Shown here: positions 19,566 through 29,087 of the stretch, one piece after another
Numbering within the stretch: position 1 is the first letter of the stretch
How the letters are laid out: each line of letters opens with the position of its first letter
From: Thermoplasma volcanium GSS1
GTDB lineage: Archaea; Thermoplasmatota; Thermoplasmata; Thermoplasmatales; Thermoplasmataceae
Direction: 5' to 3'
Assembly: GCF_000011185.1 (NCBI RefSeq)
Contig: NC_002689.2
Coordinates: 310,001-374,000, forward strand
DNA length: 64,000 bases
Program-made: the position numbers and the translations under genes
Notes under the pieces: model-generated
Told to the model about the DNA's origin: nothing
Seen by the model: the letters and a program-made list of their open reading frames with translations, nothing else
The model's database searches: none

Positions 19566-21095
19566 ATGAATTACCTTTACCTGTTCGTGTTTCTTCTAAT
19601 AGCGTGGATAATGGCCATTTATCTATTATCGCCATACATAAAAAAATCCGGGAATTTTTCGTTGTTTGGGCCTGCACTTATGCTTAAATTCACTAAGAAT
19701 AGACATGTTATTGATGGGATAGCTAAAAGATTCCCGGCAATTAAATTTTCTAAGGTGTCAGTTGTAATTGTTTTTATCGCGGGCATAGTTTCATTGGTGA
19801 TGTTATTTTATAGTGCTTACTTAGCATCTTTTATAAGGCCTAGCCAGGCTCCTCCTGTAACAGAGTTTCTTGGCATTCCGGGAATAAATCCGGCAATACC
19901 AGTCGGCTATGGACTTCTAGCCATAGTTATATCCGTCGTTATCCATGAAATGATGCACGGAATAACGGCTAGAAAACATGGCCTAAAGGTGGATTCAGTT
20001 GGTGCCCTCTTTTTCATAGTACCTGTTGGCGCATTTGTCGAACCAAATCAAGATGAAATGACAAAAGCTGATCCGGTGATTAGAAGAAGAATTTTTGCCG
20101 CTGGACCATCAATAAATATTATAATCGGTATTATATTTGCTGTAATCCTTTCTACCGCAATGTTTGCTGGCGCCCAACCAATACATCAAGGGCTTTATAT
20201 AGAATCCTCGGACACAACGGTGAATCCTCACATCTTACCAGGTACTGAATTAATATCACTGGGTAATTACTCCGGAAGTGCTGTAATGCAGGCCCTTCAA
20301 AGCCCAACATTTCTTCCGGGCTCGAATGTAACGGTTGAAACGTTCGATGGTCATAGCGTTTCAAAAGGTGAAGCGGTAGCCGGGGTAATAATAGTATCAG
20401 TCATTTCCGGTTATCCAGCAGAAAAAGTGCCGGGAAACTCTGTTATACTCTCTATCGATAATAAAACAATATACAATCTTACAACTCTTGATGATGTACT
20501 CAATTCTATAAAACCTGGGACTCATATTTCTATGAAGATACTAGAGCTGCCATCATATAGCCTGCAATCCTATACTATGGTAACAGCATCTAAATATAGT
20601 TACTATCAGCAGTATGATCCATCAGCTAACAGTGTAATTTACAAAAATCAGAGCTTTATAGGTGTTTCGGTTTCATATATGGGAATAAGCGGTTATCCTT
20701 TAAACGAGCTCAGGAATATCATATTTTTAAAAGAAATTTATGCTAATCCAATTGACGGCTTTATCACATCTATAGGGTTACCATTTTACGGTCTCAACCC
20801 TGTTCCAGTTTCGCTGGCAAGCATGTTCTCTGTTCCTGTTAATCCAACGCTGTTTTGGGGTACTGTAAATATACTATTTTGGATGTTCTGGATAAATATT
20901 GTATTGGGGATAACTAACGCATTGCCGTTTGCGTTCTTCGATGGAGGTCAGTTCTTCAAGGATACCTTGACAATATGGGGCCGCCACATAAAATCTTTGA
21001 GAAGCGAAAAGACAGTGAATCAGGTAATGTACTTTCTTAGTTTTATTGTTTTCTTTCTAATACTGTGGGAAATAGTTATACCAAGAATAATTTGA
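19566..21095 (+). CDS. Site-2-protease-type membrane zinc metalloprotease (M50)
   Basis: About 509 residues. The catalytic motif HEMMH (HExxH) lies in a membrane span near residues 127-131, and the second zinc-ligand motif is NALPFAFFDGGQF near the C-terminus. Between them lies a PDZ-like region (ILSIDNKTIYNL and GTHISMKI). It would cleave membrane proteins within the bilayer. The frame extends to a TTG at 19518 inside the TnpB remnant, but TTATAA near 19536-19541 sits about 27 bp before the ATG at 19566, so I choose that leaderless start. Confidence 0.85.
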   Translation: MNYLYLFVFLLIAWIMAIYLLSPYIKKSGNFSLFGPALMLKFTKNRHVIDGIAKRFPAIKFSKVSVVIVFIAGIVSLVMLFYSAYLASFIRPSQAPPVTEFLGIPGINPAIPVGYGLLAIVISVVIHEMMHGITARKHGLKVDSVGALFFIVPVGAFVEPNQDEMTKADPVIRRRIFAAGPSINIIIGIIFAVILSTAMFAGAQPIHQGLYIESSDTTVNPHILPGTELISLGNYSGSAVMQALQSPTFLPGSNVTVETFDGHSVSKGEAVAGVIIVSVISGYPAEKVPGNSVILSIDNKTIYNLTTLDDVLNSIKPGTHISMKILELPSYSLQSYTMVTASKYSYYQQYDPSANSVIYKNQSFIGVSVSYMGISGYPLNELRNIIFLKEIYANPIDGFITSIGLPFYGLNPVPVSLASMFSVPVNPTLFWGTVNILFWMFWINIVLGITNALPFAFFDGGQFFKDTLTIWGRHIKSLRSEKTVNQVMYFLSFIVFFLILWEIVIPRII

Positions 21096-21104
21096 AAACG
21101 AGAA

Positions 21105-21177
21105 TAGCCCTGGGCAGATTCGAACTGCCGTCGATGGGTCCAGAGCCCATAATGCTTGGCCGCTACACCACAGGGCT
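21105..21177 (-). tRNA. tRNA-Gln (CTG anticodon)
   Basis: 73 nt on the minus strand with acceptor stem AGCCCTG/CAGGGCT and discriminator A. The anticodon arm ATGGG-CTCTGGA-CCCAT gives anticodon CTG. The T arm is GGCAG-TTCGAAT-CTGCC. There is no CCA and no intron. Confidence 0.95.
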
Positions 21178-21317
21178 TCTTTTGCTACATATCAAAATGG
21201 GATAATAATCTTTTCATAAATGGACATTTGCAAATCTTAGTTGATTTATTAATCATTTGACTTGTAAATTTATGTATGATAGTGGTATATGTATTTGTAT
21301 AGGCTTTCAAGGCCGTA

Positions 21318-21810
21318 AAACAGTATTTCTATCCTTCTGGTAACCTGAAGGTGCTTATGCATAAGTTTACTGATATGGTCAATTTCACGATAAATATTAT
21401 GATTGAGAATTGGGGGAATAAATAAGATTACAAAGAAGGGCGATGGAAAAGGGAATAATTACAGATTCATTCTTAAGAATGCGTTTCCATATGGGATGCT
21501 TGCATCCCAGGTAATGTATAAGGCATCATGGGAAGGCCTTCCTGCCATAGAGCTGACAAGAAAGGAAACAAGGAACACCAGCAGGATGTGCTCGGTATGT
21601 GATACTCTGGCCAGAATAGAGCATGGCAGGATCCTGAAGTGTGATTCCTGCGGTATTGAGATAGACCGTGATGTGAATGCATGCATAAACATTGCATTCA
21701 GGTATCGGACATGTCTGAAACGATCCCATAAAGGCCTGCCAGGTGAAGCTGTGAAGCAGTCAAAAGATGTGGAGCAGATGGCAGGAAGCCAAATATCAAT
21801 GGATATTTGA
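21318..21810 (+). pseudogene. TnpB (IS200/IS605 OrfB) remnant 2, internally deleted
   Basis: A piece at 21318-21425 reads like a TnpB N-terminus (KFTDMVNFTINIMIEN). It stops, and from about 21430 another frame gives a TnpB C-terminus: the zinc finger CSVCD plus CDSCG, then EIDRDVNACINI (RuvC-III). The middle of the protein, including the first two RuvC catalytic segments, is missing. No TnpA is nearby, so it is not mobile by itself. The 3' hairpin at 21790-21809 is intact. Confidence 0.8.
21790..21809 (+). repeat. IS200/IS605 right-end hairpin 2
   Basis: CAAATATC-aatg-GATATTTG forms an 8-bp stem just after ATGGCAGGAAGC at the tnpB stop. In this IS family such a hairpin is the TnpA recognition site and lies at the 3' end of the tnpB-derived guide RNA. 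Confidence 0.65.
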
Positions 21811-21815
21811 CAAAG

Positions 21816-22094
21816 CCCATAAACGCATGCTGCCATTTTTTGATGTCTCTTCTTGATTTGCAAATGGATTTAAATACTATAGAAATTCGTATATTGTGCG
21901 TGATCCAGAGAATACGATATAAAAACTTTATCCTGTATGATAGGGATTTATCTATATTCAAATAGCAGTGAAACTAAAATTATCAAAGAACACGGTGCAG
22001 ATTTGTGCTTATTATTTCAAAAAGCACTAGACTAGAAAGATTAATAACTGTGATTGCATTCCGACATAAAGTGCTCAAAATGAGCTGTCTTTAG
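21816..22094. other. Intergenic stretch upstream of the ribosomal operon
   Basis: I see no gene here. It is AT-rich. A weak TATA-like ACATAAAG at about 22065-22072 lies 23-30 bp before the first hairpin of the rpl3 leader and could be its promoter. AGATTAATAACT near 22037-22048 is an alternative. Confidence 0.4.
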
Positions 22095-22230
22095 GGCCTC
22101 CGGATCTTAACAGGTTAAGGAGGCCGTAAAGCCATACACGCATTGGGCAACCATATGGTCCCATTGCTGCTGGTCTAATGATATTTTAGACCTAGCTGCA
22201 GCGTGTAACGGTATATGGTGGTGAAATTAG
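22095..22230 (+). promoter_or_regulatory. Putative structured 5' leader of the ribosomal superoperon
   Basis: Several inverted repeats fill the 136 nt before rpl3. Hairpin A is GGCCTC (22095-22100) with GAGGCC (22120-22125), with CTTAA/TTAAG stacked inside. Hairpin B is GGTCTAA (22172-22178) with TTAGACC (22186-22192), extended by GCTGC/GCAGC. ACACGC (22136-22141) pairs with GCGTGT (22201-22206). The sequence ATATGGT (22213-22219), which overlaps the ribosome-binding GGTGGTG, can pair with ACCATAT (22150-22156), and its ATGG alternatively with CCAT (22132-22135). This would suit autoregulation by a ribosomal protein. It is read by eye only. Confidence 0.5.
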
Positions 22231-23226
22231 ATGGCAACGCCTCATCATTCGAGAAGAGGATCAATGGCCTATTACCCTAGGGTAAGGGCAAAAAGTATAG
22301 AACCAAGGATAAGGAGCTGGCCCGAGATATCAGGACCTGTAAAGGTACAGGGATTCGCTGGGTTCAAGGTAGGAATGACGCACGTAGAAATGGTAGACTA
22401 CAGAAAAACCAGTGTTACAGCAGGTCAACCTATATTTGTTCCTGTTACGGTAATCGAGGTTCCACCCCTAGACGTCATAGGGATAAGGCTATATGACGAG
22501 GATGAAGAAGGAAATATGGTTGTGGTATACGAAAAATGGACGCAAAACCTCGATAAGGAGCTGTTCAAAAAAATCACAACATTTAAGGAAGTAAAAGAGA
22601 AGCCTGTCCCTGAAACATATGCAGATGTAAGGTTAATAGTCGCTACAAGAAATAAGGATGTACCTGGGATCCCATCAAAGAAACCAGAGATATTTGAACT
22701 AAGGATAGGTGGAGGAAATTCTGTGAAGGAAAGATTTGAATACGCTACGGCACATCTCGGAAAAACAATAAGATTCGAAGACTTTTCTAAACCTGGAAAA
22801 TTTGTAGACGTTTTGTCAGTTACTAAGGGTAAAGGATTCACGGGTCACGTTCAGAGATTTGGTGTAAAACTCCTCCCTCGCAAGAATAGGAAGCATAGGA
22901 GAATGATTGGTACGCTGGGCCCGTGGCATCCAGATTGGGTTAGGAATACTGTGCCTCAGGCAGGTCAGATGGGGTACCAGCAAAGAACAATAAGCAATGT
23001 TAGAGTTCTTAAATATTCGAAGGGGGAAGATGCGGATACAATAAATGTGAGAGGCGGTTTTCTCCACTATGGCCTCGTAAAAAATGACTATGTCCTATTG
23101 TTTGGATCTGTCCCTGGCCCTGCCAAGAGGCTTATAAAGATGAGAGATCCGGCTAGGCAGAAAGTACCGGATATAGATAATGTCAAGCTTGATTACATAT
23201 CATTAGAATCTAAGCAAGGTGATTGA
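22231..23226 (+). CDS. rpl3: Ribosomal protein uL3
   Basis: 331 residues of an archaeal/eukaryotic-type L3, beginning MATPHHSRRGSMAYYPR. The core GKGFTGHVQRFGV and the peptidyl-transferase-near W-finger region (GTLGPWHPDWVRNTVPQAGQ) are present. It is the first gene of the S10-type cluster, preceded by GGTGGTG and the putative structured leader. It overlaps uL4 by 4 nt. Confidence 0.97.
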   Translation: MATPHHSRRGSMAYYPRVRAKSIEPRIRSWPEISGPVKVQGFAGFKVGMTHVEMVDYRKTSVTAGQPIFVPVTVIEVPPLDVIGIRLYDEDEEGNMVVVYEKWTQNLDKELFKKITTFKEVKEKPVPETYADVRLIVATRNKDVPGIPSKKPEIFELRIGGGNSVKERFEYATAHLGKTIRFEDFSKPGKFVDVLSVTKGKGFTGHVQRFGVKLLPRKNRKHRRMIGTLGPWHPDWVRNTVPQAGQMGYQQRTISNVRVLKYSKGEDADTINVRGGFLHYGLVKNDYVLLFGSVPGPAKRLIKMRDPARQKVPDIDNVKLDYISLESKQGD

Positions 23227-23990
23227 ATACGAAGGTGCCTATATATTCAATAAATGGTGAAAAGAGAGGTGAGATAGACCTCCCTGAAATATTTAACTAT
23301 AGTGTTAGAGAAGACTTAATTCGAAAGGCTTTCAGAGCTATATCACTTTCACTTCGTCAACCGTATGGTTCGTCTCCTCTTGCTGGATTGAGGAGGGTGG
23401 GTCATACAACCAAGCCAGGTCTTGGGATATCTAGAATGCCAAGGATTGCTGGTGGATCTAGGGTCGTAGGTATAGCTAGTGCAGTTGGCGGTAAAAGCGC
23501 TCATTCTCCGAGAAGCACAAAGAAACTCTATGTAGGGATAAATGAAAAGGAAAGAAAGATGGCAAAATTCAGCGCAATAGCTATGACCGCATCCGCTGAT
23601 GCTGTAAGGAAGAGAGGTCATAGATTTAGTGAATCTTTGCCATTGCCTGTTGTAGTAGAAGATGCTGTTTCAGGAATTAAGAAAACGAAAGACGCGGTTA
23701 ATTTACTTAAATCAATAGGACTGTATGAGGATATACTTAGATCAAAGGAAGGTAAACACATACGGGCTGGACGTGGTAAGATGAGAAATAGAAGGTACAA
23801 GGTCCCTAAAAGCCTGTTGATAGTTGGAACCGATTCGGTCTCGCTTAAGGTGTTTAAGTCTCTTCCGGGTGTAGACGTTGCGTCAATGGATTCGTTGAGT
23901 ATAAGGAAGCTAGCGCCGGGAGGGGTTGGAGGTAGGCTTACCGTATATACTGAAAGTGCAATTGAGAAGCTAAGGGAGGCGAATGCGTAA
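23223..23990 (+). CDS. rpl4: Ribosomal protein uL4
   Basis: 255 residues. The long internal loop that lines the exit tunnel is visible ([22 protein letters not shown]). The start is TTG at 23223 with AAGGTGA immediately upstream; a GTG at 23235 (giving VPIYSINGE) is an alternative with more usual spacing. In bacteria L4 represses its own operon, which bears on the leader upstream, but no such role is known for archaeal uL4. Confidence 0.95.
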   Translation: MNTKVPIYSINGEKRGEIDLPEIFNYSVREDLIRKAFRAISLSLRQPYGSSPLAGLRRVGHTTKPGLGISRMPRIAGGSRVVGIASAVGGKSAHSPRSTKKLYVGINEKERKMAKFSAIAMTASADAVRKRGHRFSESLPLPVVVEDAVSGIKKTKDAVNLLKSIGLYEDILRSKEGKHIRAGRGKMRNRRYKVPKSLLIVGTDSVSLKVFKSLPGVDVASMDSLSIRKLAPGGVGGRLTVYTESAIEKLREANA

Positions 23991-24241
23991 TGGGAGACGT
24001 TATATTATCACCGGTATCCACTGAGAAGACTGCATTGCTGGCAGAGAAGGAAAATAAACTAACCTTAATAGTCGATAGGAAGGCAACGAAGGAAGACATA
24101 AAAAGAGAAGTTGAGAGTAGGTTCTCTGTAAAAGTCGAAGGTATAAACATACTGATAACAAAAAAAGGGAAGAAGGCTATAGTTAAGCTAGCGAAGGAAT
24201 ATTCCGCTGAGGAGATAGCGGAGAGAATAGGTGTGTTTTGA
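23990..24241 (+). CDS. rpl23: Ribosomal protein uL23
   Basis: 83 residues of the archaeal L23 core ([22 protein letters not shown]). It binds 23S rRNA domain III at the tunnel exit, where SRP docks. Its ATG shares one base with the uL4 stop. Confidence 0.95.
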   Translation: MGDVILSPVSTEKTALLAEKENKLTLIVDRKATKEDIKREVESRFSVKVEGINILITKKGKKAIVKLAKEYSAEEIAERIGVF

Positions 24242-24249
24242 GGTGAATT

Positions 24250-24954
24250 ATGGGTAAACATATAATCCCACAAAGGAGAGGCCATGGAAGTCTCGTTTAC
24301 AGAAGCCCTAGCCATAGGCATGTCGTAGATGTTAAGCACTTGAAACCAGGCGAATATGTAGTTAAAGACATTATCCACGCACCTGGCAGGAATTCACCAC
24401 TTCTTGAACTCGTAGATTCAACTGGAAAGAAAGTGTATCAGATTGCTTTTACAGGTGCCTATGTTGGGCAGAAGATAGTTGCCGGGAATGTAGATACAAT
24501 TAATCCGGGTACTACAACAGTTCTAGCCAATATACCTGATGGGAGTTACGTCTACAACATAGAGAGCAGTCCTGGAGATGGGGGTGAATTTTGCAGAAGC
24601 GCAGGTACTTTTGCACTTGTTGTCTCGCATGGAAGTAGAGTTACTTTGAAGTTGCCTTCTGGTTCTATGAGGGATTTCGATCCAAGATGCCGCGCTACTG
24701 TTGGAGTAGTAGCAGCTTCAGGAATTATAGATGCTCCAATACTGAAGGCAGGTACTCATGTTCATTATCTGAGGAGTAAGGCGAAGAGGCCGTACACGGT
24801 TAGAGGCGTGGCCATGAACGCTGTAAATCACCCGCATGGTGGTGGAAACCATCAACATGTAGGAAGGCCAAGCACTGTTGGTAGGAATGCCCCGCCAGGG
24901 AGAAAAGTGGGCAGGCTTTCACCTAAAAGGAGGAAGGTAAATGGTAGTAAATAA
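24250..24954 (+). CDS. rpl2: Ribosomal protein uL2
   Basis: 234 residues with the conserved C-terminal peptidyl-transferase-centre region ([22 protein letters not shown]). It starts after GAGGTGA. Its last 14 nt overlap uS19. Confidence 0.97.
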
Positions 24955-25396
24955 GCAAGGTTCGGTAAAGTCCATAAAGAGAAAGGCCAGAAAGTCAAGG
25001 AAAGTTACTACTGGCAGAGCTAAGGAGTTCAGTTACAAGGGTTACACACTAGAACAACTACAGGAAATGAGCTTAGAAGAACTTATAAAGATACTTCCTG
25101 CCAGAGCAAGAAGATCACTCTCTAGGGAAATGAACCACGACCAGAAGAAACTTGTAGAAAAACTTGAAGGGGATTATGACGACATAAAGACTCACGTAAG
25201 AGATGTTATAATATTACCAAGCTACGTAGGTAAAATAGTCGAAGTTTACAATGGCAACAGTTATTCCAAGTTCGAGATAAAGCCGGAAATGATTGGGCAT
25301 TACCTCGGGGAATTTGTGATGACGAGAAAGGAAGTAAAGCACTCAGGACCGGGTGTTGGCGCAACCCGTTCATCTAAGTTCATGCCATTGAAGTGA
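24941..25396 (+). CDS. rps19: Ribosomal protein uS19
   Basis: 151 residues with a basic N-terminal extension ahead of the S19 core ([23 protein letters not shown] and [21 protein letters not shown]). It starts after AAAGGAGG inside the uL2 gene. Confidence 0.96.
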
Positions 25397-25401
25397 TTGC
25401 T

Positions 25402-25848
25402 ATGAAGGGTTACTCGATGAGTGTGGATGAGAACAACGCAAGAGCTAGGATAGTAGAGGCTGATATATCACTGAAGGATGCTGTAAATATAGCGCATCAC
25501 ATAAGGGGAATGAAGCTTGACTACGCGAAGCAGATACTTGAAGATGTCGTCAGTAAAAAATATGCCATACCATACTTTAGATACCTAGATTCTGTATCAC
25601 ATAGGCCGGGCAAAGGGCCTGGAAGGTACCCAGTCAAGGCGGCTAAGGTCTTTATTGATTTGCTTTCTAATGTAGAAAACAATGCCGAATTTAAGGGAAT
25701 GAATACAGATAGCCTCATAATTAAGCACGTCGCTGCCAATAAGGGAAGGATGATAAAAAAGTATACGCCAAAAGCCTATGGGAGGGCTGGCGCGAACTTC
25801 AAGGATCTAATAAACCTTGAGGTTATAGTTACGGAGGGAGATCAATGA
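25402..25848 (+). CDS. rpl22: Ribosomal protein uL22
   Basis: 149 residues of archaeal L22, with the tunnel loop region around [19 protein letters not shown]. The frame extends to GTG 25393, which overlaps the uS19 stop, but the ATG at 25402 behind AAGTGAT is the better start. It overlaps uS3 as ATGA. Confidence 0.95.
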   Translation: MKGYSMSVDENNARARIVEADISLKDAVNIAHHIRGMKLDYAKQILEDVVSKKYAIPYFRYLDSVSHRPGKGPGRYPVKAAKVFIDLLSNVENNAEFKGMNTDSLIIKHVAANKGRMIKKYTPKAYGRAGANFKDLINLEVIVTEGDQ

Positions 25849-26522
25849 AGGAGAGGAAATTCGTTAACGAGGCGGTAAAGAGGCTCCTTGTTTACGAGTA
25901 TCTTGTGAAGGAAACTGAGAACGCTGGATTTGGAAAAATGAGCATGAAAAGGACCCCATTCGGTACTAACATAACTCTATATGTAAACAGGCCTGGCCTA
26001 GTAATTGGGAGAAGAGGCAGCAAAGTTCAGCAGATGACAGAAACCCTTGAAAAGAAATACGCAATAGAAACCCCGCAAATAGAAGTAAAAGATGTTAAAG
26101 ATCCTGATCTTAACCCGTCAGTAATAGCAAAAAAGATAGCCCTGTCTCTTGAAAAGGGTTGGTCTTATAGGAAGGCTGGTAACACCTCACTTAAAAGGAC
26201 AATAGATGCTGGAGCCAGGGGAGTCCTTATAAAGATATCAGGAAAGATATCGGGTGAAAGGGCCAGATATCAGAAGTTCATTTATGGCAACGTGAAATAT
26301 TCCGGAGAACCAGGGAGCAAAGGTATGCTCGTAGGTTTTTCAACGGCAAAGTTGAAGGTTGGGATACTTGGAGTTACAGTTAAAATACTTAACCCGGAGT
26401 ATAAGCTACCCGATGTATTTAGTATAAGCAATTTAGCAGGAGGTGAAAATGTTGGAACTGAGAGCGAAACAGATAAGGCAGATGAGCAAGGAAGAGAGGC
26501 AGCAAACACTGAAGAATCTTAA
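25845..26522 (+). CDS. rps3: Ribosomal protein uS3
   Basis: 225 residues with a KH domain ([16 protein letters not shown]) at the mRNA entry. After the folded part (to about [11 protein letters not shown]) there is an acidic tail of about 25 residues. Its coding sequence also holds the ribosome-binding site and first 25 codons of uL29, an unusually long overlap of 74 nt. Confidence 0.96.
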   Translation: MKERKFVNEAVKRLLVYEYLVKETENAGFGKMSMKRTPFGTNITLYVNRPGLVIGRRGSKVQQMTETLEKKYAIETPQIEVKDVKDPDLNPSVIAKKIALSLEKGWSYRKAGNTSLKRTIDAGARGVLIKISGKISGERARYQKFIYGNVKYSGEPGSKGMLVGFSTAKLKVGILGVTVKILNPEYKLPDVFSISNLAGGENVGTESETDKADEQGREAANTEES

Positions 26523-26649
26523 GGAAAGCCTGCTGCATGAGAGAGCATTAGTGTCTATGGGAGGTTCATCTCCCAGTCCTGGCAAGGTTAGGAGTATAAG
26601 GAGACAGATAGCCAGGTTACTAACAGTTGAGAGGGAGGAAAAAAAGTAA
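26449..26649 (+). CDS. rpl29: Ribosomal protein uL29
   Basis: 66 residues of a helical hairpin ([21 protein letters not shown]) at the tunnel exit beside uL23. The start is set by GGAGGTGA just before ATG 26449; a GTG at 26443 is also in frame but lies within that site. The first 74 nt lie inside rps3 in another frame. Confidence 0.93.
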   Translation: MLELRAKQIRQMSKEERQQTLKNLKESLLHERALVSMGGSSPSPGKVRSIRRQIARLLTVEREEKK

Positions 26650-26952
26650 ATGAAGGATAAGAACTTTACCGGAATGCCAAAGGAATTACAGCCTTGGGAA
26701 GGATTTGGAAGAGAGGCCCAGGCTGTGAAAATAGTCGTGGATAAGAGGAGATACGGCAAGTTTGTTACAATAATTGAGGGAATAGATCCGAAGATAGAGG
26801 ACATCGAGAAAATCGCAAAAGAATTGAAGAAAAAAGTCGCTTCAGGCGGCACCGTGAAGGAAGGAAGAATAATAGAATTACAAGGAGACCACAGGCAAGA
26901 GGTAAAAAAGTTTCTTGAAGATATGGGATTTAAGGTGAGCGTGGAACAATGA
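26650..26952 (+). CDS. Translation initiation factor aIF1 (SUI1)
   Basis: 100 residues of the SUI1 fold (KRRYGKFVTIIEGID, then KKVASGGTVKEGRIIELQGDH). It monitors start-codon fidelity on the small subunit. It sits between uL29 and Rpp29, the conserved archaeal position, and abuts uL29 without a gap. Confidence 0.94.
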   Translation: MKDKNFTGMPKELQPWEGFGREAQAVKIVVDKRRYGKFVTIIEGIDPKIEDIEKIAKELKKKVASGGTVKEGRIIELQGDHRQEVKKFLEDMGFKVSVEQ

Positions 26953-27218
26953 TATACATTAGTGAGTTCATTGGCCGGCACGTTGAAGTGATCCAAAGTT
27001 CAAACAGGTACGATGTCGGTATATCGGGTCAAGTTAGCTTTGAAACGAAAAACACATTTGAGATTACGAAAGGAACTGGAAAGGTTATAGTTCCTAAAGA
27101 GGGCCGTATATTCACGTTCGATGGCAAGTTCAAGGTTGATGGTTCACTAATAAACTATAGGCCTGAGGATAGGCTAAGGGAGTATAGGAAGATATTAAAA
27201 AAGTTAGGAGGTAATTGA
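26949..27218 (+). CDS. rnp1: RNase P protein component Rpp29 (Rnp1)
   Basis: 89 residues of an Sm-like beta barrel (SEFIGRHVEVIQS and VIVPKEGRIFTFDG). It pairs with Rpp21 to help RNase P RNA cleave pre-tRNA leaders. It overlaps the aIF1 stop (ATGA). The linkage aIF1-rnp1-uS17 is standard. Confidence 0.93.
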   Translation: MIYISEFIGRHVEVIQSSNRYDVGISGQVSFETKNTFEITKGTGKVIVPKEGRIFTFDGKFKVDGSLINYRPEDRLREYRKILKKLGGN

Positions 27219-27219
27219 G

Positions 27220-27549
27220 ATGCAGGCAAGGAATATAGGTTTAGATGTATCCGTCCCAGAAAAGGAATGTACAGATCCACATTGCCCATTCCATGGCAAT
27301 CTGCCCGTTAGGGGTCAGGTTCTGACTGGGAAAGTAATATCAACAGCTATGACCAGAAGTGTCGTGGTGGCAAGAGAATATCAACAGTACATTCCAAAAT
27401 ACGAGAGGAAGGCAACTAAGATCAAGAAGTATCACGTTCACGTGCCTGACTGCATTGAGCTTAGAGTAGGCGATACAGTCAGGTTTGCAGAGTGCAGAAA
27501 GCTTGCTAAGACCATATCATTCGTTGTTGTCGAAAAGGTGAAGCAATGA
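27220..27549 (+). CDS. rps17: Ribosomal protein uS17
   Basis: 109 residues in an archaeal form with an N-terminal extension ([16 protein letters not shown]) ahead of the OB fold (YVH-type core [10 protein letters not shown]). It starts after GGAGGTAATTGAG. Confidence 0.95.
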   Translation: MQARNIGLDVSVPEKECTDPHCPFHGNLPVRGQVLTGKVISTAMTRSVVVAREYQQYIPKYERKATKIKKYHVHVPDCIELRVGDTVRFAECRKLAKTISFVVVEKVKQ

Positions 27550-27944
27550 AGGGAATAGCTGGAAGGGAGATCAGAGGTCTACCTCTTGGAGCGAATATAG
27601 TTTGTGCAGATAACACTGGGGCAAGATCGATTAGCCTCATAGATGTAAAAGCATATCACGGAAAAGCTAGGAGAATACCTGCAGCTGGAGTTGGTGATAT
27701 GTTTATAGCAAGCGTGAAGAAGGGAACTCCAGAGATGAGATCTAAGGTTGTGTACGCCGTGGTAATAAGGCAGAAAAGACCTTATAGAAGGCCTGATGGC
27801 ACAATGGTGGAGTTCGAAGACAACGCTGCAGTGCTTGTCACTCCAGATGGAGAAGTACGCGGTTCTGAAATAAAAGGCCCCGTTGCAAGGGAAGCTGCTG
27901 AAAGGTGGCCTAGGATAGCCGCTATTGCATCCATAATAGTTTAG
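27546..27944 (+). CDS. rpl14: Ribosomal protein uL14
   Basis: 132 residues with [26 protein letters not shown] near the start. It lies at the intersubunit face. It overlaps uS17 (ATGA). Confidence 0.96.
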   Translation: MKGIAGREIRGLPLGANIVCADNTGARSISLIDVKAYHGKARRIPAAGVGDMFIASVKKGTPEMRSKVVYAVVIRQKRPYRRPDGTMVEFEDNAAVLVTPDGEVRGSEIKGPVAREAAERWPRIAAIASIIV

Positions 27945-27952
27945 GTGATAAT

Positions 27953-28390
27953 ATGTATGATAAATTAAATGTAGCATTAAGCAAAGATCTGAGGAAAAAA
28001 TACGGCATAAGGTCTTTCCCTATCGTAAAGGGTGATGTCGTAAAAGTTGTAAGTGGAGCTAGGAAAGGCGAAGGAGGAAAGGTTGCAGAAGTTGATCACC
28101 ACTCAGGTCTAGTAATAGTTGAGGGCATAACGATAGCAAAGATAGATGGGAAACAGAAAGGCTTTGGCATAAGCCCAGAAAAACTCCAGATAACCCATCT
28201 TGACCTATCAAGATCTGAAAGATTCCAGAAAATAAAGGAACTAGCTAACATAAAGCACATAACGATACAAGAGGAACCGATTCAAGAAGAGCAACAAAAA
28301 ACTGAAGAAACTAAGCAAGAAATTGCACCGGAAGAAGTTGAGGCAAAGGAAGCGCAAGATAAGCAGGAGGTGAAGGAAAATGATCAATAA
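27953..28390 (+). CDS. rpl24: Ribosomal protein uL24
   Basis: 145 residues. The KOW motif (GDVVKVVSGARKGEGGKVAEV) is followed by a long Glu/Lys/Gln-rich acidic tail from about residue 104, which is unusual for archaeal uL24 and probably disordered. The tail's last 11 nt overlap eS4. Confidence 0.95.
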   Translation: MYDKLNVALSKDLRKKYGIRSFPIVKGDVVKVVSGARKGEGGKVAEVDHHSGLVIVEGITIAKIDGKQKGFGISPEKLQITHLDLSRSERFQKIKELANIKHITIQEEPIQEEQQKTEETKQEIAPEEVEAKEAQDKQEVKENDQ

Positions 28391-29087
28391 AACGAAGAGA
28401 TTGATGGTTCCACGCACTGTAAAGATACCGAGGAAAACTTACTTCTGGGGTCCAACGCCTCTTCCAGGTAGGCATAAGGCAGATCATTCGGTCACTCTCT
28501 TAACCATAATAAGGGATTACTTGAGATTATCGGATAAAGAGAGAGAGGCCACTAGAATACTCGCCAATGGTCTTGTAAAGGTGGACGGTAAAGTAGTGAA
28601 GGAACGTAAGTTTGGAGTAGGATTCATGGATGTTATAGAGATAAGCGGTGAATCATACCGTGTGGTTTATAACAACCAAGGCGCTCTTGTGCTGGTAAGC
28701 GAAAGCAAAGATCGCGCAAACATGAAACCGCTTCAGGTGAAGAATAAAGTAATAGCACCTGGAAACAAGATACAGCTGGGATTCCACGATGGACGTGTAA
28801 TGGTAACGGAGGACAGATCAATTTCCGTTGGAGATGTCGTAATTGCATCCTTACCTGATATGAAGATAACCGAGATAATAAAGATGCAGCCAGGTAACAA
28901 GGCTTTCATAACGGGCGGTTCTCACGTTGGAGAAACTGGAACTATAAGCAAAATAGAAATAAAGGAATCGTCTTCCGCTAACTTAGTCCACTTTGATGAG
29001 GGCTTCACAACAGTAAAGGATCACGTTTTCGTGATAGGCAGTCCTAGGTTTACGTTTACAATGCCTTCAGGTGAGGTGTATCCATGA
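28380..29087 (+). CDS. rps4e: Ribosomal protein eS4
   Basis: 235 residues with the N-terminal core KRLMVPRTVKIPRKTYFW, an S4-type RNA-binding domain and a C-terminal KOW part (GNKAFITGGSHVGETGTI). It starts within the uL24 tail behind AGGAGGTGA. Confidence 0.96.
   Translation: MINKTKRLMVPRTVKIPRKTYFWGPTPLPGRHKADHSVTLLTIIRDYLRLSDKEREATRILANGLVKVDGKVVKERKFGVGFMDVIEISGESYRVVYNNQGALVLVSESKDRANMKPLQVKNKVIAPGNKIQLGFHDGRVMVTEDRSISVGDVVIASLPDMKITEIIKMQPGNKAFITGGSHVGETGTISKIEIKESSSANLVHFDEGFTTVKDHVFVIGSPRFTFTMPSGEVYP

Noticed and set aside
22095-22210. Possibility that the rpl3 leader is SRP RNA, RNase P RNA or a C/D or H/ACA guide
   Set aside because: No SRP domain IV motif, RNase P core sequences, C/D boxes or clear ANANNA/ACA boxes are visible, and it abuts the rpl3 start.
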